From Nipponacmea schrenckii (lineage: Eukaryota > Mollusca > Gastropoda > Lottiidae): a stretch of 64,000 nucleotides of DNA. Shown one piece after another: positions 49,458 through 61,249 of the stretch. A model generated the notes under the pieces. That model was not told where the DNA came from. It ran no database searches and saw nothing but the letters and a program-made list of their open reading frames with translations. The stretch's first letter is position 1, and each line of letters begins with the position of its first letter. A program made the position numbers and the translations under genes. The stretch covers positions 35,980,338-36,044,337 of the forward strand of contig CM060199.1 of NCBI GenBank assembly GCA_030562195.1, in the 5' to 3' direction.

Positions 49458-50296
49458 GGAAAGCATTGAGCCTACATCAACAACCTTATGTTTTTTTCTA
49501 TGTAAGATATTTCTATGTGGTCGGCACGGATAGGCAGATTACAATGTGACAATTGTTCATGTTTACTAGACAGTTTAATCTACAAGGATCACTGTTCATT
49601 AATTAGATACTATTTGCTATAATTATTCTAATAAAATTATTTGTTGCATGTTTTAAAATATGTATATCTATGTAATGGATAATACTTAGCAGGTTCTTAG
49701 TTGAGGCATTGGTTCTTGGTTTTATATAATTACATGTAGTTCAAAGTAAAACTTGTCACATTTCGTAGATTAAAGTATATGTTCTCAGAGGTTGTATGCA
49801 TGTTTAAGTAAGCTCTGAATAATAGTGATCGAATGTAAATATCTGCACCTCGATAAAGTGAAATACTCAAATAGGTAATTTTAAAGGTTGTAATTGTTAG
49901 TGACATCAAGTTTATAATATAGTTTTCATATTTTAATATAAAAATTAAAAATATGTCGTATTCTTTTCTTCTTCCGTCCGTACTTGGGTCCATATTGAAA
50001 CCGAAAACATGGCTCACTGCCCTTCCTCTTGACCCTTTGGTTCCTACGGCCCTGCCCAGGTAGCGTATATTACCTTGCCTGGATAGCTATCATTTCAAAT
50101 GACACTAAGGTCTACGTGCCATGTAATTCTACACGCACAGAATATATAGAGGTATAACGTTGCCAAAATTCTCGATTGTGTTGCAGCTTTAAAATACCAA
50201 TGTCGTCGTTACAAAATGCATTTGTCAATGCAAAGTACAATTGTCGATGAGTTAAAATGCAAAATGTATAAATATACTTCGAAATCCAATGAAATG

Positions 50297-50418
50297 TATG
50301 GAAGCCGATAGCTGCCATTTGATAACCGCGACTTGGCGACTTTGAAATCCAACTCGCCAAGTCGCCAACTCGACTTTGAGACATTGAAAAAAGAGTATGG
50401 CCGCTATCGGCTTCCATA
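50297..50418. repeat. Nested 122-bp imperfect palindrome
   Basis: The outer arms 50297-50318 (TATGGAAGCCGATAGCTGCC..) and 50397-50418 (reverse complement TATGGAAGCCGATAGCGGCC..) differ at about one base in 22. Inside them, GCGACTTGGCGA (50328) pairs with TCGCCAAGTCGC (about 50354). The structure could extrude as a cruciform or give a strong RNA hairpin. Confidence 0.85.
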
Positions 50419-50560
50419 GAAATGTCACAAGACTTCTTATAACATTTAACACTTTGCATTATACACTTTGCATAATACACATTGCATAATCAAACATTGC
50501 ATAATCAAACCTTGGTTAATCAAGCCGTGTATCAAGGGTACAAGTTCAGAATAAAGGTAT

Positions 50561-50887
50561 GGGTAAAACGCGGCGCGGGAACAAAAAATGAAATAAAATA
50601 ATTATATGTACCGGGTAGCCTTAATATGTAATTGTGTCATAAGGCCATATTTGTAAATTTCCTTGGTTTTTTAACCTTCGAAGCTGGTAATCCAATCAAA
50701 GAATATAAGTTTCTCTATCACGATCAAATTATTTAAATAAATAATAATTGTTGTCTTAATTCTTTTGAGTTATCTCCCGTAATTGGATTAATTTTGAAAT
50801 AAAGGTATATGAATGATAACAGTTTTTTGACTTTGAAATACTTTGCCCCCCAAACCTAAAATTTGTTCCCGCGCCCCTGGGGTAAAA
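50561..50887. mobile_element. 311-bp hAT-like MITE with 8-bp target-site duplication
   Basis: The element spans 50569-50879. Its ends are inverted repeats: GGCGCGGGAACAAA near the left end and TTTGTTCCCGCGCC near the right. The right end reads inward as CAGGGGCGCGGGAACAAA, a typical hAT-type CAGGGG terminus; the left end has one small indel and substitutions. Directly abutting both ends is the 8-base direct repeat GGGTAAAA (50561-50568 and 50880-50887), the duplication length made by hAT transposases. There is no coding capacity, so it is non-autonomous. Confidence 0.8.
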
Positions 50888-51741
50888 GGCATAGGCCTAT
50901 AGTGGGTAGCTGAAGGCGATTTGAATAATATATACACAAAGCTATAAATGTAGCCTATATAAGAAAATAAGAGCACCACTATGGATACACTCCACTTCCC
51001 AAACCACAAACAGGAAAACTCAAAGGAGCAACAAAACAGCAAACAGCAAGCTCCATTATTTTTCAGATTCAAAATTTGACTTTTTTTTAAAACCGAAAAC
51101 AAAACTAACAGCCTGCTTTTTTGTTACATAATGGTGCCCGTTCTCTCTGGAACGTTCCGCACCGCCGGAATAACATTCGAATACAATCGAGTACAGTATG
51201 CAGAACCTGCCCGGACTGTGCCATCTGAAAAGGAGGAACACACAGCCAGATGCATGGCGGCCACACGCATCGGTAAGATCGTGGTTTGAGTAAAATGTGA
51301 CAATTGTTATAATTTATCGATGAGATTGTTATATTTGCTACAAATACAAGACAATCCACTAGGATAATAAGTACAATGAAGCGTGTTGTTGACACTAGTA
51401 GCTATCAGATCTTACTCCAGGCTATAATTATTAGTATATGAAACACACAAATGTAGCTATATTAAGCTGTGGGTTTGGACGGACATGATGCTGTGCCTAC
51501 TTCCGGAAGCTTTTTTTTTCATTCTATTGTGAACGGAACAGTCACTGTGCAGAACCTGTTCGGGGAAGGCGAATCGAACAGACATGTTTTCTAGAATCAC
51601 GTGATTCACAAAATGGCGGCTACTTTGATTGTAAAATGAAGTCATAGATAGAGTTATATGATGAAATAGAATTACGTGAAATAATTCTGTCTTAAAGTTA
51701 CCGTCTCTTCCAGATCTGGCACCACCACCATTAGAACTGAA

Positions 51742-54700
51742 ATGAAGTTTAGGGGAAAATTAGTTGATGTCGGATGCATACAGCACTTTACAAGTAAGAT
51801 GTTGTCAACATTTACTATTCAGTTACATTCACATTGCTCTGTCCGTGTCTCCTCTCATCTAATCACGTTATAATGTAGTTTATTTATTTAATTCAGGCAT
51901 TCATATTTACTACTGTCTGTTATCGGACTAGTCCACAGGGAGCAAGTCAGCTTGAACTTTAGGGTTTTTTGTTATGTTAAAACACATATTCAATATTCAA
52001 TTGCATGTCATTTTTATTTTTTTTCATTGCAGGAATTGTTGGTACTGTATCAAAGATGATCAAAACTTGTGTTCTGAGGATTACTATAGATAAACTTTAT
52101 TTTATATTAACTGAACAAACTGTATCTGGTGGTGTACAAATATGGTGTGAATTACCTCAGGTAAATTCATCGTGCTTGTTATGAATCATCTTTAAATTTC
52201 TTATTAGAGAATTATATTAACTACAGTAAATGCTAAAATTAAGCTCTACTCTATTTAGATTAACTTACTGAACAAATGATGGACTCTATTCCAGTCCATT
52301 TTCCATTAATACACTATATCAGTGCTATATCTTCACTTTGTTGTATCTGCTAAGACTGAAATATTTGTACATTGCGAAGTATAAGTGAATGATGAAGTTA
52401 AGATATATTAATGGTGCCCAGTTCAATTCATTTAATTAATTAATAAATGCTCCTCGTTGTTTTAAATTTTTAAAAAATTATGTTTGATTATTTCAGGGCC
52501 ATTTTTTTGATGAATATGCCATGGAAGGAGTGTCTGCTGAAGATAATGAAATATTTTTAGAATTAGCACCAGAGAATTTATTACGTGCCATGAAAACAAC
52601 ACAATCTGCTAAATGGGTTAAATTAAAACTAACCAAAAAACACATTCCATGTCTTACTGTTGAAGGTGATTTAGTAAGTGTTTAAAGGGGCCCAGGCTTG
52701 ATTTTTAGGGGTCGTTTTGGGCTTGTGTTACATTTAAACAGTCCTCAGAAATACTCAAGCTCTAAGAAAATTGCAAAATACCTTGAAATATACCTCAAAC
52801 AAAAAATTTCACTTTTCATTTTTGTTCCGTGCTGTACGCGGCTGGTCTCCAGTCAGTCTGAAAATTGTGTGTCCTGTTGACAAAGTCTATAATTGAAAAT
52901 GCATTGTAGTCTATTTATATAGATGACCGCTATTGCACGACGGGAAGGATAACTCTTTGATTATCAAGACGAACCGTTTTCCAATATGGCGGGACATTCG
53001 TAATTTCTTAAGACGTTATGATTTTTCAAACACGGATAATTATGGATACACATGAATTTGAAGGCTCAAATTTCAAAGGTAAGCTCTGTAGACTATGTCT
53101 GATTAGCTAAGCAAAAGATTTCGTGTGTTTGAGGCTGTCGGATGATTGTCCGAAACAAATAAAGCCTGGGCCCCTTTAACTATTTTCAATCAAATGGTTT
53201 ATATTATACCTTTATATCTTTCTTAATACGTGTGGACAGGATAGTCTATAACAGGTGCCTATTAGTTCCTTGATTTGTATCTGGGTATGTATTTTTGTAT
53301 TAGTATCTTCTCAGTTTTAATAGAGTTTGAATATAGATATCCTCAATTGGACTATATTTAAGTGAACAATGGTTGACATATATTTTTGAAATCATTCCTT
53401 ATGTTTTTCTTTTAGCCATCCATTGGTTCACATCAAAGATTAGTAGTACATGATATTCCAGTATCAGTTGTTGCTAGAAGACATTGGCAAGATTATCAGG
53501 AACCTTTGATGCCAGAAATAGATGTAAGAATTCAAAGAAGCCAAATTGGTTTGCTTATCTCAGTAGTCATCAGACAGTGTTTTCATAATGGCTTGATTTA
53601 CTCATGATAACTCAGTTTTCTCAGTCTTTTTTTGTGAAATTTCTTGTTGCAATACTTTTATGAATTCATAAAACAAGTTGCTATAATAGTTTGCCTAAAT
53701 ATAATGTGTCATAAATTTCAAAATGCTTAAGATAGTTAACATGTCTGGCCAATGTTCAAATTTAAACATGAAAATTCTCAAATTATTTCAGGTGAGTATT
53801 GCAATGCCACAAATAAGATTATTAAGAAACGTCATAGATAAAATGAAGAATCTAAGTAACTATGTAGTAAGTATTTTTCCTAGAAATAATTTTGAATTTT
53901 TTTTTGATTTGAGTGTTTTGATACACAAGTTTGAAAGTTATGATAGAGTTATTTCATTGAGATATAACATACACAGGGTCCAATCAAATTACGATTAAAT
54001 TAATTGTGGGGAAAGTTGGAAATCCATGCTCATGTTTTATGATTGAGTATTGTTCTAAGAATTTATTATACTGAAGTGGATTTCCATAGTGAAATAGCAA
54101 ATCTACACTTGTTTAAAGTGAGTTATACACCACCATTGTGTTAATATATGATATCAATTCACCTTGTGACCATATTTCAACCTCATACACATCCTTATTG
54201 ATATATGATCTATTACAGGTAATATCAGCTAATAAAAATGGTGAAATGAAATTACAAGTTGAAACAGATATGGTATCTATTAGTACACATTTCTTAGATC
54301 TTATTAACCCGACAACAAGTAAGTTGAAAAGTAAATAGAATCAACCAGTTTGTACAAGGATGACAACTAAATATCATTAGAATCCTTTCGGGTGTTAGGC
54401 TAAACCTGTTGGCATTGATCTTGCCTAGATTTTCTGTACCATTTACAGCTAGGTCGACTAAAATAATGAGTGCAGACAACCTTGTCAAGGTCTCCATGAC
54501 TACACATGTTGATCAGAAACCACAATCTCCATTTTATTTGACATAACTCTGCATATGACATGGGTAGTTTTAGCAACAGCTGAATTTTTGGCAACACTTT
54601 GTATTTTTTGGGGATTTATTTATTTAGGAAAAGATGGTAATTCTCAGTCCTCATCACAATCAGACCGTGATCCATCAGAATTTGCTGTAGGTAGAATTGA

Positions 54701-55437
54701 TATAAGAAAATTTGCACAGTTTTTATCCAGTCAACAAGTTAATCCACAAAGAGTTGTTTGTAGTAAGTGTTATACCATCACTTTCACTAATTACATCCTT
54801 CAACACGAATCTGATTTACATGAGTAAGGTTAGGGTAAGCTAGGCTTAGGTAGGGTTTAGGGTAGGGTTTAGATAGAGTTAAGCAAAGACATTTGATTGC
54901 ATTTCTTCGGTGATTTAAACCATTTACCTACAGTTCACTTTGTTTATATGTAGTTTAATTTGAAATAATGACAATGTAAGTTGTTGCTATTTATTCGACA
55001 TGATTTTGAATCCCTTCCCTATGTGCTAAATGTTTGTAAATGACCTGTCAAAGCTTTAGAGTTACATATAGTAACATGACAGATCACAAGGCCTCATAAA
55101 GCAGTAGGCTACCCCTTTTGTGTATCCTAGATGCCCAAAGTCTATATATAGAATAAAGTAAAACCAGAAAGGGTAGCATTAGCATTTTTTATTTGAAAAT
55201 ATACAGCAATAATACACCCTGAAACCAGTAAAAAAAACTGATGCATAACATCTTACTTATTTTCTGACCTTTGAATAGCAACACTAACCTCTCATCAAAA
55301 AACAACAAATTGATCATGAAGTTTGATTGACTTCTAATTCATTTATTACAGATATAGTTGAAAATAGAATGGTTCATTTCTACCTCATCAATGAAGATGT
55401 ATCATTACAGTATTTCATGCCTGCAGTAGCCAGTTAA
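51742..55437 (+). CDS. HUS1: HUS1, checkpoint clamp component
   Basis: Subunit of the RAD9-RAD1-HUS1 (9-1-1) DNA-damage sliding clamp. Eight exons: 51742-51793, 52033-52160, 52497-52673, 53416-53523, 53792-53866, 54219-54318, 54628-54762 and 55352-55437. All are in frame, giving 286 residues (human: 280). Recognisable blocks are the start [19 protein letters not shown], then [47 protein letters not shown] and ISTHFLDL, then the [20 protein letters not shown] block and the end [13 protein letters not shown] [16 protein letters not shown]. The start codon is preceded by a probable 5' UTR acceptor. AATAAA lies at 55464-55469. The gene is tail-to-tail with PSMF1, with only 218 bases between stop codons. 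Confidence 0.96.
54826..54895 (+). repeat. Degenerate telomere-like repeat in HUS1 intron 7
   Basis: A run of imperfect TTAGGG relatives: GGTTAGGGTAAGCTAGGCTT, then AGGTAGGGTTTAGGGTAGGG, then TTTAG. Metazoan telomeres are (TTAGGG)n, so this may be a small interstitial telomeric trace, but the copies are few and imperfect and chance is possible. Confidence 0.5.
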
Positions 55438-55655
55438 AGGAAAAAGTATAATAGAATGCCAATAATAAAGTATGCAATTGGCTGACTAATTCGATAACAC
55501 ATAAGTGCTAAAGTTTTATTTACAAATGGTGTACAGCATACTTGACTGTGATAACTGTTAAAGAAATGGACTAAATGAGCAACATTTACTGAACAGTGTA
55601 TTTTTATTTCAACAAAATAGTATTTGTTACATCAAAGATGTTTGTGCCTCCTCCC

Positions 55656-58068
55656 TCACATAAACATATCATCATAATCTGGTGGTCTCAGGTGATCTGG
55701 ATCAGGGCTGAAGTATATGGTGAACATTGATGTTATAAATGTACAAAAGTTTATTTCAATTAGAGGATATTTTCTAACTACCCAGTAGATATATTGTACA
55801 TTCAGCATAAAATAACTTAAAAGTGGAAATATACAGGCATATCTTCAGTTATCTTTCTAATATCTTTCTTAATCATGTTAGAATTTCACCTAGCAAGCCA
55901 GAAAAAGATATTTTCATAGAACACAATTATAGAATATTTTTTAGATTGGTGACAATGAAGATTATCTATACCTTGGTCTGCTGGCCCCTGGGGGTCCAAA
56001 TGGATCAAATCTCGCTCCTGGTGGTATAGCACCCCTATTAAAGACAAATCAATTATCCTTATAAATTTCACAAATAAATACCATTCAACACTTTTAATAG
56101 AAAATGAGCTGAATGATAAATTATGTCTCATATGTAAACACCATCAATATTCACGCATAGAAATATATTTGTTTTTATTTTCACAAAACTGGCATAATTC
56201 AAACGTGCTTATATATTCAAAACCAATATTTTAACTGAGGGTTGTGAAAATCATATTTATTTGCCAATTAAACTTGCTGTACTTCTTATCAATTTTACTT
56301 TATTTGGCTTAAAGTGGCCTTCACACCACAAGAATCACCAGTTACTATGTTTGCGAACAATTCTAATGCAACTAGGTTGTTTGTAATTGGTGATCACATG
56401 TGAATATACCAATGACTGCTCTCACAATAATGATACAAATACAAATACCTTGGTAATCTGGCAGGTAATCCTGAATTTGGATCCATTCCAAATCTTGGTT
56501 CAAATCTTCTTGGATCCATGAACATACCTCCTCCCATTCTTCCTAACGGATCTAAATCTCCATGACCAACAGAAAATGGACCTTCAGGATCAACCCTTAA
56601 AGAAATTTTTATAGGATTATAGACAAAGAAGGAATACTGGAACATTTAAAAGGATTGGGACAAGGAGTAAGTCAAAATGAAATGTTAAAGTCTATCATAC
56701 CATTCAGGTTGATGACCAGATCTAGAGGAACGTGAAGGACCACCATGACCACTAAGACGTAGAGGATCGTCTTCTAATAATGATGACCTTGGCATAGATC
56801 TCTGACTACTTTCAGTTGTCTTCTGTTTTTGTAGAAACTCATTTAAAATTTCTCTCTTTAATTTTCTTACAAATTCCTCAAGATTGGTAAAAGCACTAGA
56901 AAAAAAATGATGCAAATTAAAGGAGATATCTGTTTGTGTACAAATTCAAATATCAGATCCAAAGTTATTAACTATAGTAAAAATTGATTGTGATAAATTA
57001 CCTAGCATAAATCAAACATTTATAAAAATTGAAATATTTACCTATCATAGTCTTGTAAGTTTCCAGTGGAATAATCTGATGTGTCAAATGTTGTACTAGC
57101 AGTCTTTTCATCTTCTTCACGCTATATCCAAAATAATACATAATTTGATAACTAAACAACAACTATTAAATTGTTTTAGTAAGATCATTTTGAATACTGA
57201 ATATGAAATATAACACATTGTAACAGTACCCTGAACTTCAATTAATATAAGTAACAGTGTAGGATGTCACCATTCTGTTAAGTTACCTCAAAGCAAGCAC
57301 ATTACCAGTCATTCTGGTATAGCCTTGAATTATTTGATTCATTGAGCAGCCACTGGGGTAAAAGGTTTTAGATTCTTACACAAAAAATTGTGATGTTTTC
57401 ACCAACAAATGAATGAAAAATTGCTAGAGAAGAATTTAATTCATGCAATAACTATTTGATTAAATGGACTGCATTGTCAGAATATATTGACTGTTATTTA
57501 GATTTTGACTTACAGTGAAATTGACCATCATAGTTTCATCCACTTTCATAATTTTCAGTAAGAAGTATTTATTGGTATCTGTTTGAACATAGCGTAGAAC
57601 GTAAACATTTTCATCATCATTCCAGCCAGCTGGTAAAACTTCCCTCTTTTTGCCATTTGCCTGTCAAGATACACAAGCAATGTAAAATTATAGACTGATC
57701 AACTTTAAGAAAGTAGACCTGCATAGATCTGCATTTAACAGACCTTCTTCTTGATGTAGGCCTACATGTACCATTCTTTAATTTTATTCATTTATTATTA
57801 TTTTATAACATTTTGATATCTGAATAAAATTATTGATAAAAAAAATTCCAGATTTTATTAGAGCAAACTTCACAATTTCTATAAAAATCCAGGAAGACTT
57901 TGCACAATGTCATATGATCAGTATTTACCATACCTGTTCTCCTTTTCCAACACATTTAAATCCATTTGAAATTATTTTCCAGTGAATAACTGGAACCAAG
58001 GCATCATCAGCATTACGAAGGACATTTGTCACACTTTGGAATAAAAGTTCTAACCCTGGCAATGGCAT
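55656..58068 (-). CDS. PSMF1: PSMF1, proteasome inhibitor PI31
   Basis: Regulator that binds the 20S proteasome and F-box partners. Seven exons: 57934-58068, 57514-57660, 57042-57121, 56701-56895, 56449-56595, 55972-56034 and 55656-55707. All are in frame, giving 272 residues (human: 271). The N-terminal FP domain is encoded by exons 1-2 (MPLPGLELLFQSV..VIHWKIIS..LPAGWN). Exon 4 adds a basic/coiled segment (EEFVRKLKREIL). The proline/glycine-rich tail carries the family repeats PFSVGHGDLDPLGRMGGGMF, FGMDPNSGLPARLP and PPGARFDPFGPPG, and it ends DPDHLRPPDYDDMFM, closely matching the functional C-terminus. A minus-strand AATAAA is at 55603-55608. The promoter side faces the CCCH gene at 58898. 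Confidence 0.96.
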
Positions 58069-58897
58069 TATGAATTCGTTTCACTTTCAATTCAGCTCCG
58101 TCATTAAATTCTTACTTTCACTTTGTTTATAGGCTGCGTACATTATTAAAATGTTTTGTAATTTAAAGATTTAAAGGCAAAACGAAAAATGTCTATATAA
58201 AATCAAATCATACAAGTCAAGTTTATTAAGATCTTTAGATAAGATAATATGTTTATCTTCCTTTTTCCTTTTTGCAACAGAAGTCATTGATTTCTATTGA
58301 TTACAAAATTTCGCATCGTTTTATACATGTTACGATTTTTAACTTCTAGTCGCGCGAGATTTGAGAGTTCATTTTGTGCATGACTGGAGAGAGAAACTGA
58401 GATAGTCTACCCTTCTATTCCTGAAGCTCCCGTAAACGGGCAACTGAGTTCAAATGGTATATACTTCATTTGCTTTAGGCTTTGGCTTACCACGGCATGT
58501 CCTTAGACCTAGACTTAATTATCAACCATAGATTGATAAGATCTGTTACTGTGACGAGTGTGACTAATGTCACTAGTCAATAATCTATTCATTAGGCCTA
58601 GGCCCTACCATATATATATGGGATGTCTATGAGGCCTACTTTCAAAATGATACAATTTAGCAGAATGTTTCTGGACTATAGACTATATCAGACTTATCTA
58701 AAAAACAACAAAACACATCCCTCAAAGAATTTCATTCACGAAATTTATCAGATATTTGATTTATCGACAAATGACTTTCTAATGAACGCCCCTTGAAATA
58801 AGAAAAAATGAAGTTAGCTTTGCCTTAGGACACTTAGCCTAGACTTAGGTTAGTCTGGGTAGAAAGGAATGTATTTATCTAGCTGTATTTGTAGGCA
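58069..58897. other. Divergent promoter region between PSMF1 and the CCCH zinc-finger gene
   Basis: About 830 bases separate the two start codons. It has somewhat higher GC around 58340-58450 (TCGCGCGAGATTTGAGAG). A TTTGTAG acceptor just before 58894 suggests a non-coding first exon of the CCCH gene within this stretch. No protein-coding frame is supported. Confidence 0.5.
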
Positions 58898-61249
58898 ATG
58901 GCAGGACCAGGTGTGGTACCTACAGCTATGTGTCGCTTTTATAAAACAAGTACTGGTTGTAGATTTGGCGATAGATGTTGGTTTCGTCATTCTGATGATG
59001 GGGGCCAATCCCCAATAAACACTGGCACAAATCCAGGATCAACTAGAATGTGTCGCTTTTTTCTGTAAGTCATGTTATAACTTAAGTTTTCAATTTTTAA
59101 GTAAAAAGGTCCTTATAGTGATAATTCATTTGGTAGGAAACAAAACCTGTAGGGTCATCTGTTATAGATAAACTAGCTAAAAACTGTGTCATTGCTATTG
59201 CAGATCACCAACTGGATGTAGATATGGTAATTCTTGTCATTTTCGACATATTACCCCAGAATCTGATGAACATGATATTCAGGTAGGAAATGTCAAGTTC
59301 TCTTCCAATAGTTAATACAACAGAGACCACTATTTTTTTTTTTTTTTTATTATAACCAGACATTGTGAATTGAACATGTAACAATCACTGTGTATTAATA
59401 GTACAAGACATTAGCATAGCAATTTTAATTTCTAAAGGTGATCATGGCATCTCATTTTACCAGTACCTTTTAGGCTTTCAATCAAGGTCTTTCATACTTA
59501 AAACATAAGACCTATTATATGTGTACCGGTATATTATTTTCAGGAGCTATCTACTACTATGATGACTGGTTTGATTTTATCTGGTAGACCTAGTGAAGAT
59601 GAAGATGATAATGATGATGATGATGAATATGATAATGATGAAAACAACAATACTAAAGATGATTCTCTTAGTTCACCATTATTAGATGATGGAAAAGAAG
59701 ATGAAGAAGGGGAAGAGAGAACTGTTACTTGTGGTATGATGATTTATGTTCAGGTCAATTTAAGAGATGTACCGTAGTCACATGAATAAAACTTAAATTG
59801 ATTATGATATTATAGCTCCATTAATAGTGTGAAGTTTTATTCAATATTTTTATGATAATAGACTTCAGACTTCAGTAGCAAGATGAAGATATCACCGTGT
59901 GAAATTGAATAATATGTGTCAGGTTCTGTTCTGTTTTTATATTTCTATAGTTGATTTGAACATGGTTATAACAGTAAAAATATCTGATATTGTAATTATA
60001 GGTGAATGTAAAGAAGTGATTACCAGTAAGAATGTTAGAAAAGCTTTAACCAGACATTATATGTCTATGTTTTTGGCCTTTGATAAACCTCATACTCAGT
60101 TTATTAGTCAAGATTGGAGGTTTTACAGAGAAGTTATGTGTGATACATGCTTTATACCATTTGATAACTCATTGTCAATGTTTCGTCATATTTGTGATAA
60201 ATCTAAGTTAAAGAAGAGAGATGGTCCTGAACATAGATTAGACTTACAGACTATTGTGCATGAATTTGTATGTAAGTGAAATTTCATTGATATATTTTTA
60301 AAGGGATTGCATAGAGATTTTTTGGTCTAAATATAATCATTGACCTCAAATACCATAACACATGGCTTGAGTACCGGGTAATAATTGTTATTGTGACACC
60401 ACAACCTGGTGAAGTGTTTTTGTAATAACTGGAATTACTTTTGAGGTTGAAGTCAAGACCTTAATGTGCACAAATACCTTTGCTCAACTGTAATAATCAA
60501 GCCTGTCATTTTGTTTTTATCTATAGCTAGAGATCTTGGTGAAGGAAATGATAAAGATGTCACATTTAAACAAATGATAATGGCCTTACTGACAGAAGAT
60601 GATGTTAATGATGATGAAGGGAACTTTAATCCTGAAGATGTGGAATTTTATGGGTATGTTTTTCAATACAGTATTGAAGCTTATGAGCTTGAACCTAAGA
60701 TCGACTGCAAATAGAAGGTGTTCCATTGTTATCGTTTGCTATCTTAATATGTCTCAAGAACATTAAAGATGGGTTCTTGAATTGCTCTTATGGTCAATTC
60801 AAGCTTTCTAATTGATTAATCGTGTTTCTATTAAATAGTCCATGTTTCCAAGACTGTATGTGGGTTTTGAAAAGCTAAGCTGATTCAAAGAAATCGAGAA
60901 CAAAATTTGTTTACATGATCATACACTGGGTAATCGAAAAAAGATATTAAAATTTGATTGGCATTAGTATTCCAGTTATGGAATATATTTATATGAATAA
61001 ATGAAAAGAAGGCAATGCTTCTTCAATGACATTTGGTATTGTTTTTATTATGTTTATAGACAGCCATTACGACAAACAAGTACACTAGAAAAAGCCAAAA
61101 ATTTAGTGAAACATCAGGCCCTGGAAGATGAAAGAGCTGAGAATTTTGGATTCACTGAAGATGAAGTAATGGAGCTTTTATGCCAAGGAATCAAACCATG
61201 GGATCCAGATGCTTATGATGCTTTAAATGTCTTGTATGATTATAACTAG
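58898..61249 (+). CDS. Twin CCCH zinc-finger protein with acidic linker and uncharacterised C-terminal domain
   Basis: Six exons: 58898-59064, 59204-59282, 59544-59733, 60002-60271, 60527-60653 and 61060-61249. Phases agree and give 340 residues. Two C-x8-C-x5-C-x3-H fingers lie at C12/C21/C27/H31 (MCRFYKTSTGCRFGDRCWFR) and C52/C61/C67/H71 (MCRFFLSPTGCRYGNSCHFR), so RNA binding is likely. A long Asp/Glu run follows (DEDDNDDDDEYDNDENNN). A central region then has a C2HC-like cluster (MCDTC, then FRHIC, residues 192-210). The C-terminal ~80 residues include FGFTEDEVMELLCQGIKPWD and end DALNVLYDYN. Makorins share the paired fingers but have a RING, which is absent here. The first coding exon is preceded by a probable 5' UTR acceptor. 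Function beyond nucleic-acid binding is unknown. Confidence 0.8.

Larger units (their letters stand above)
49458..51741. other. Intergenic region with a long palindrome and a hAT-like MITE
   Basis: No gene is supported. The frames at 50112-50480 lie over the palindrome and those at 50788-51395 are antisense to nothing recognisable. The stretch 51120-51640 is richer in GC and includes AGAACCTGCCCGGACTGTGC at 51199 and a related AGAACCTGTTCGGGGAAGGC at 51552. A TTCCAG acceptor at about 51713 suggests that HUS1 has an upstream non-coding exon in this region. Confidence 0.55.

Noticed and set aside
50112..50480. 122-codon minus-strand frame
   Set aside because: Covers the nested palindrome; the hairpin sequence gives frames on both strands without protein character.
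58898..61249. Calling the CCCH gene a makorin
   Set aside because: The paired fingers are makorin-like, but there is no RING (C3HC4) cluster or Cys-His makorin motif anywhere in the six exons.
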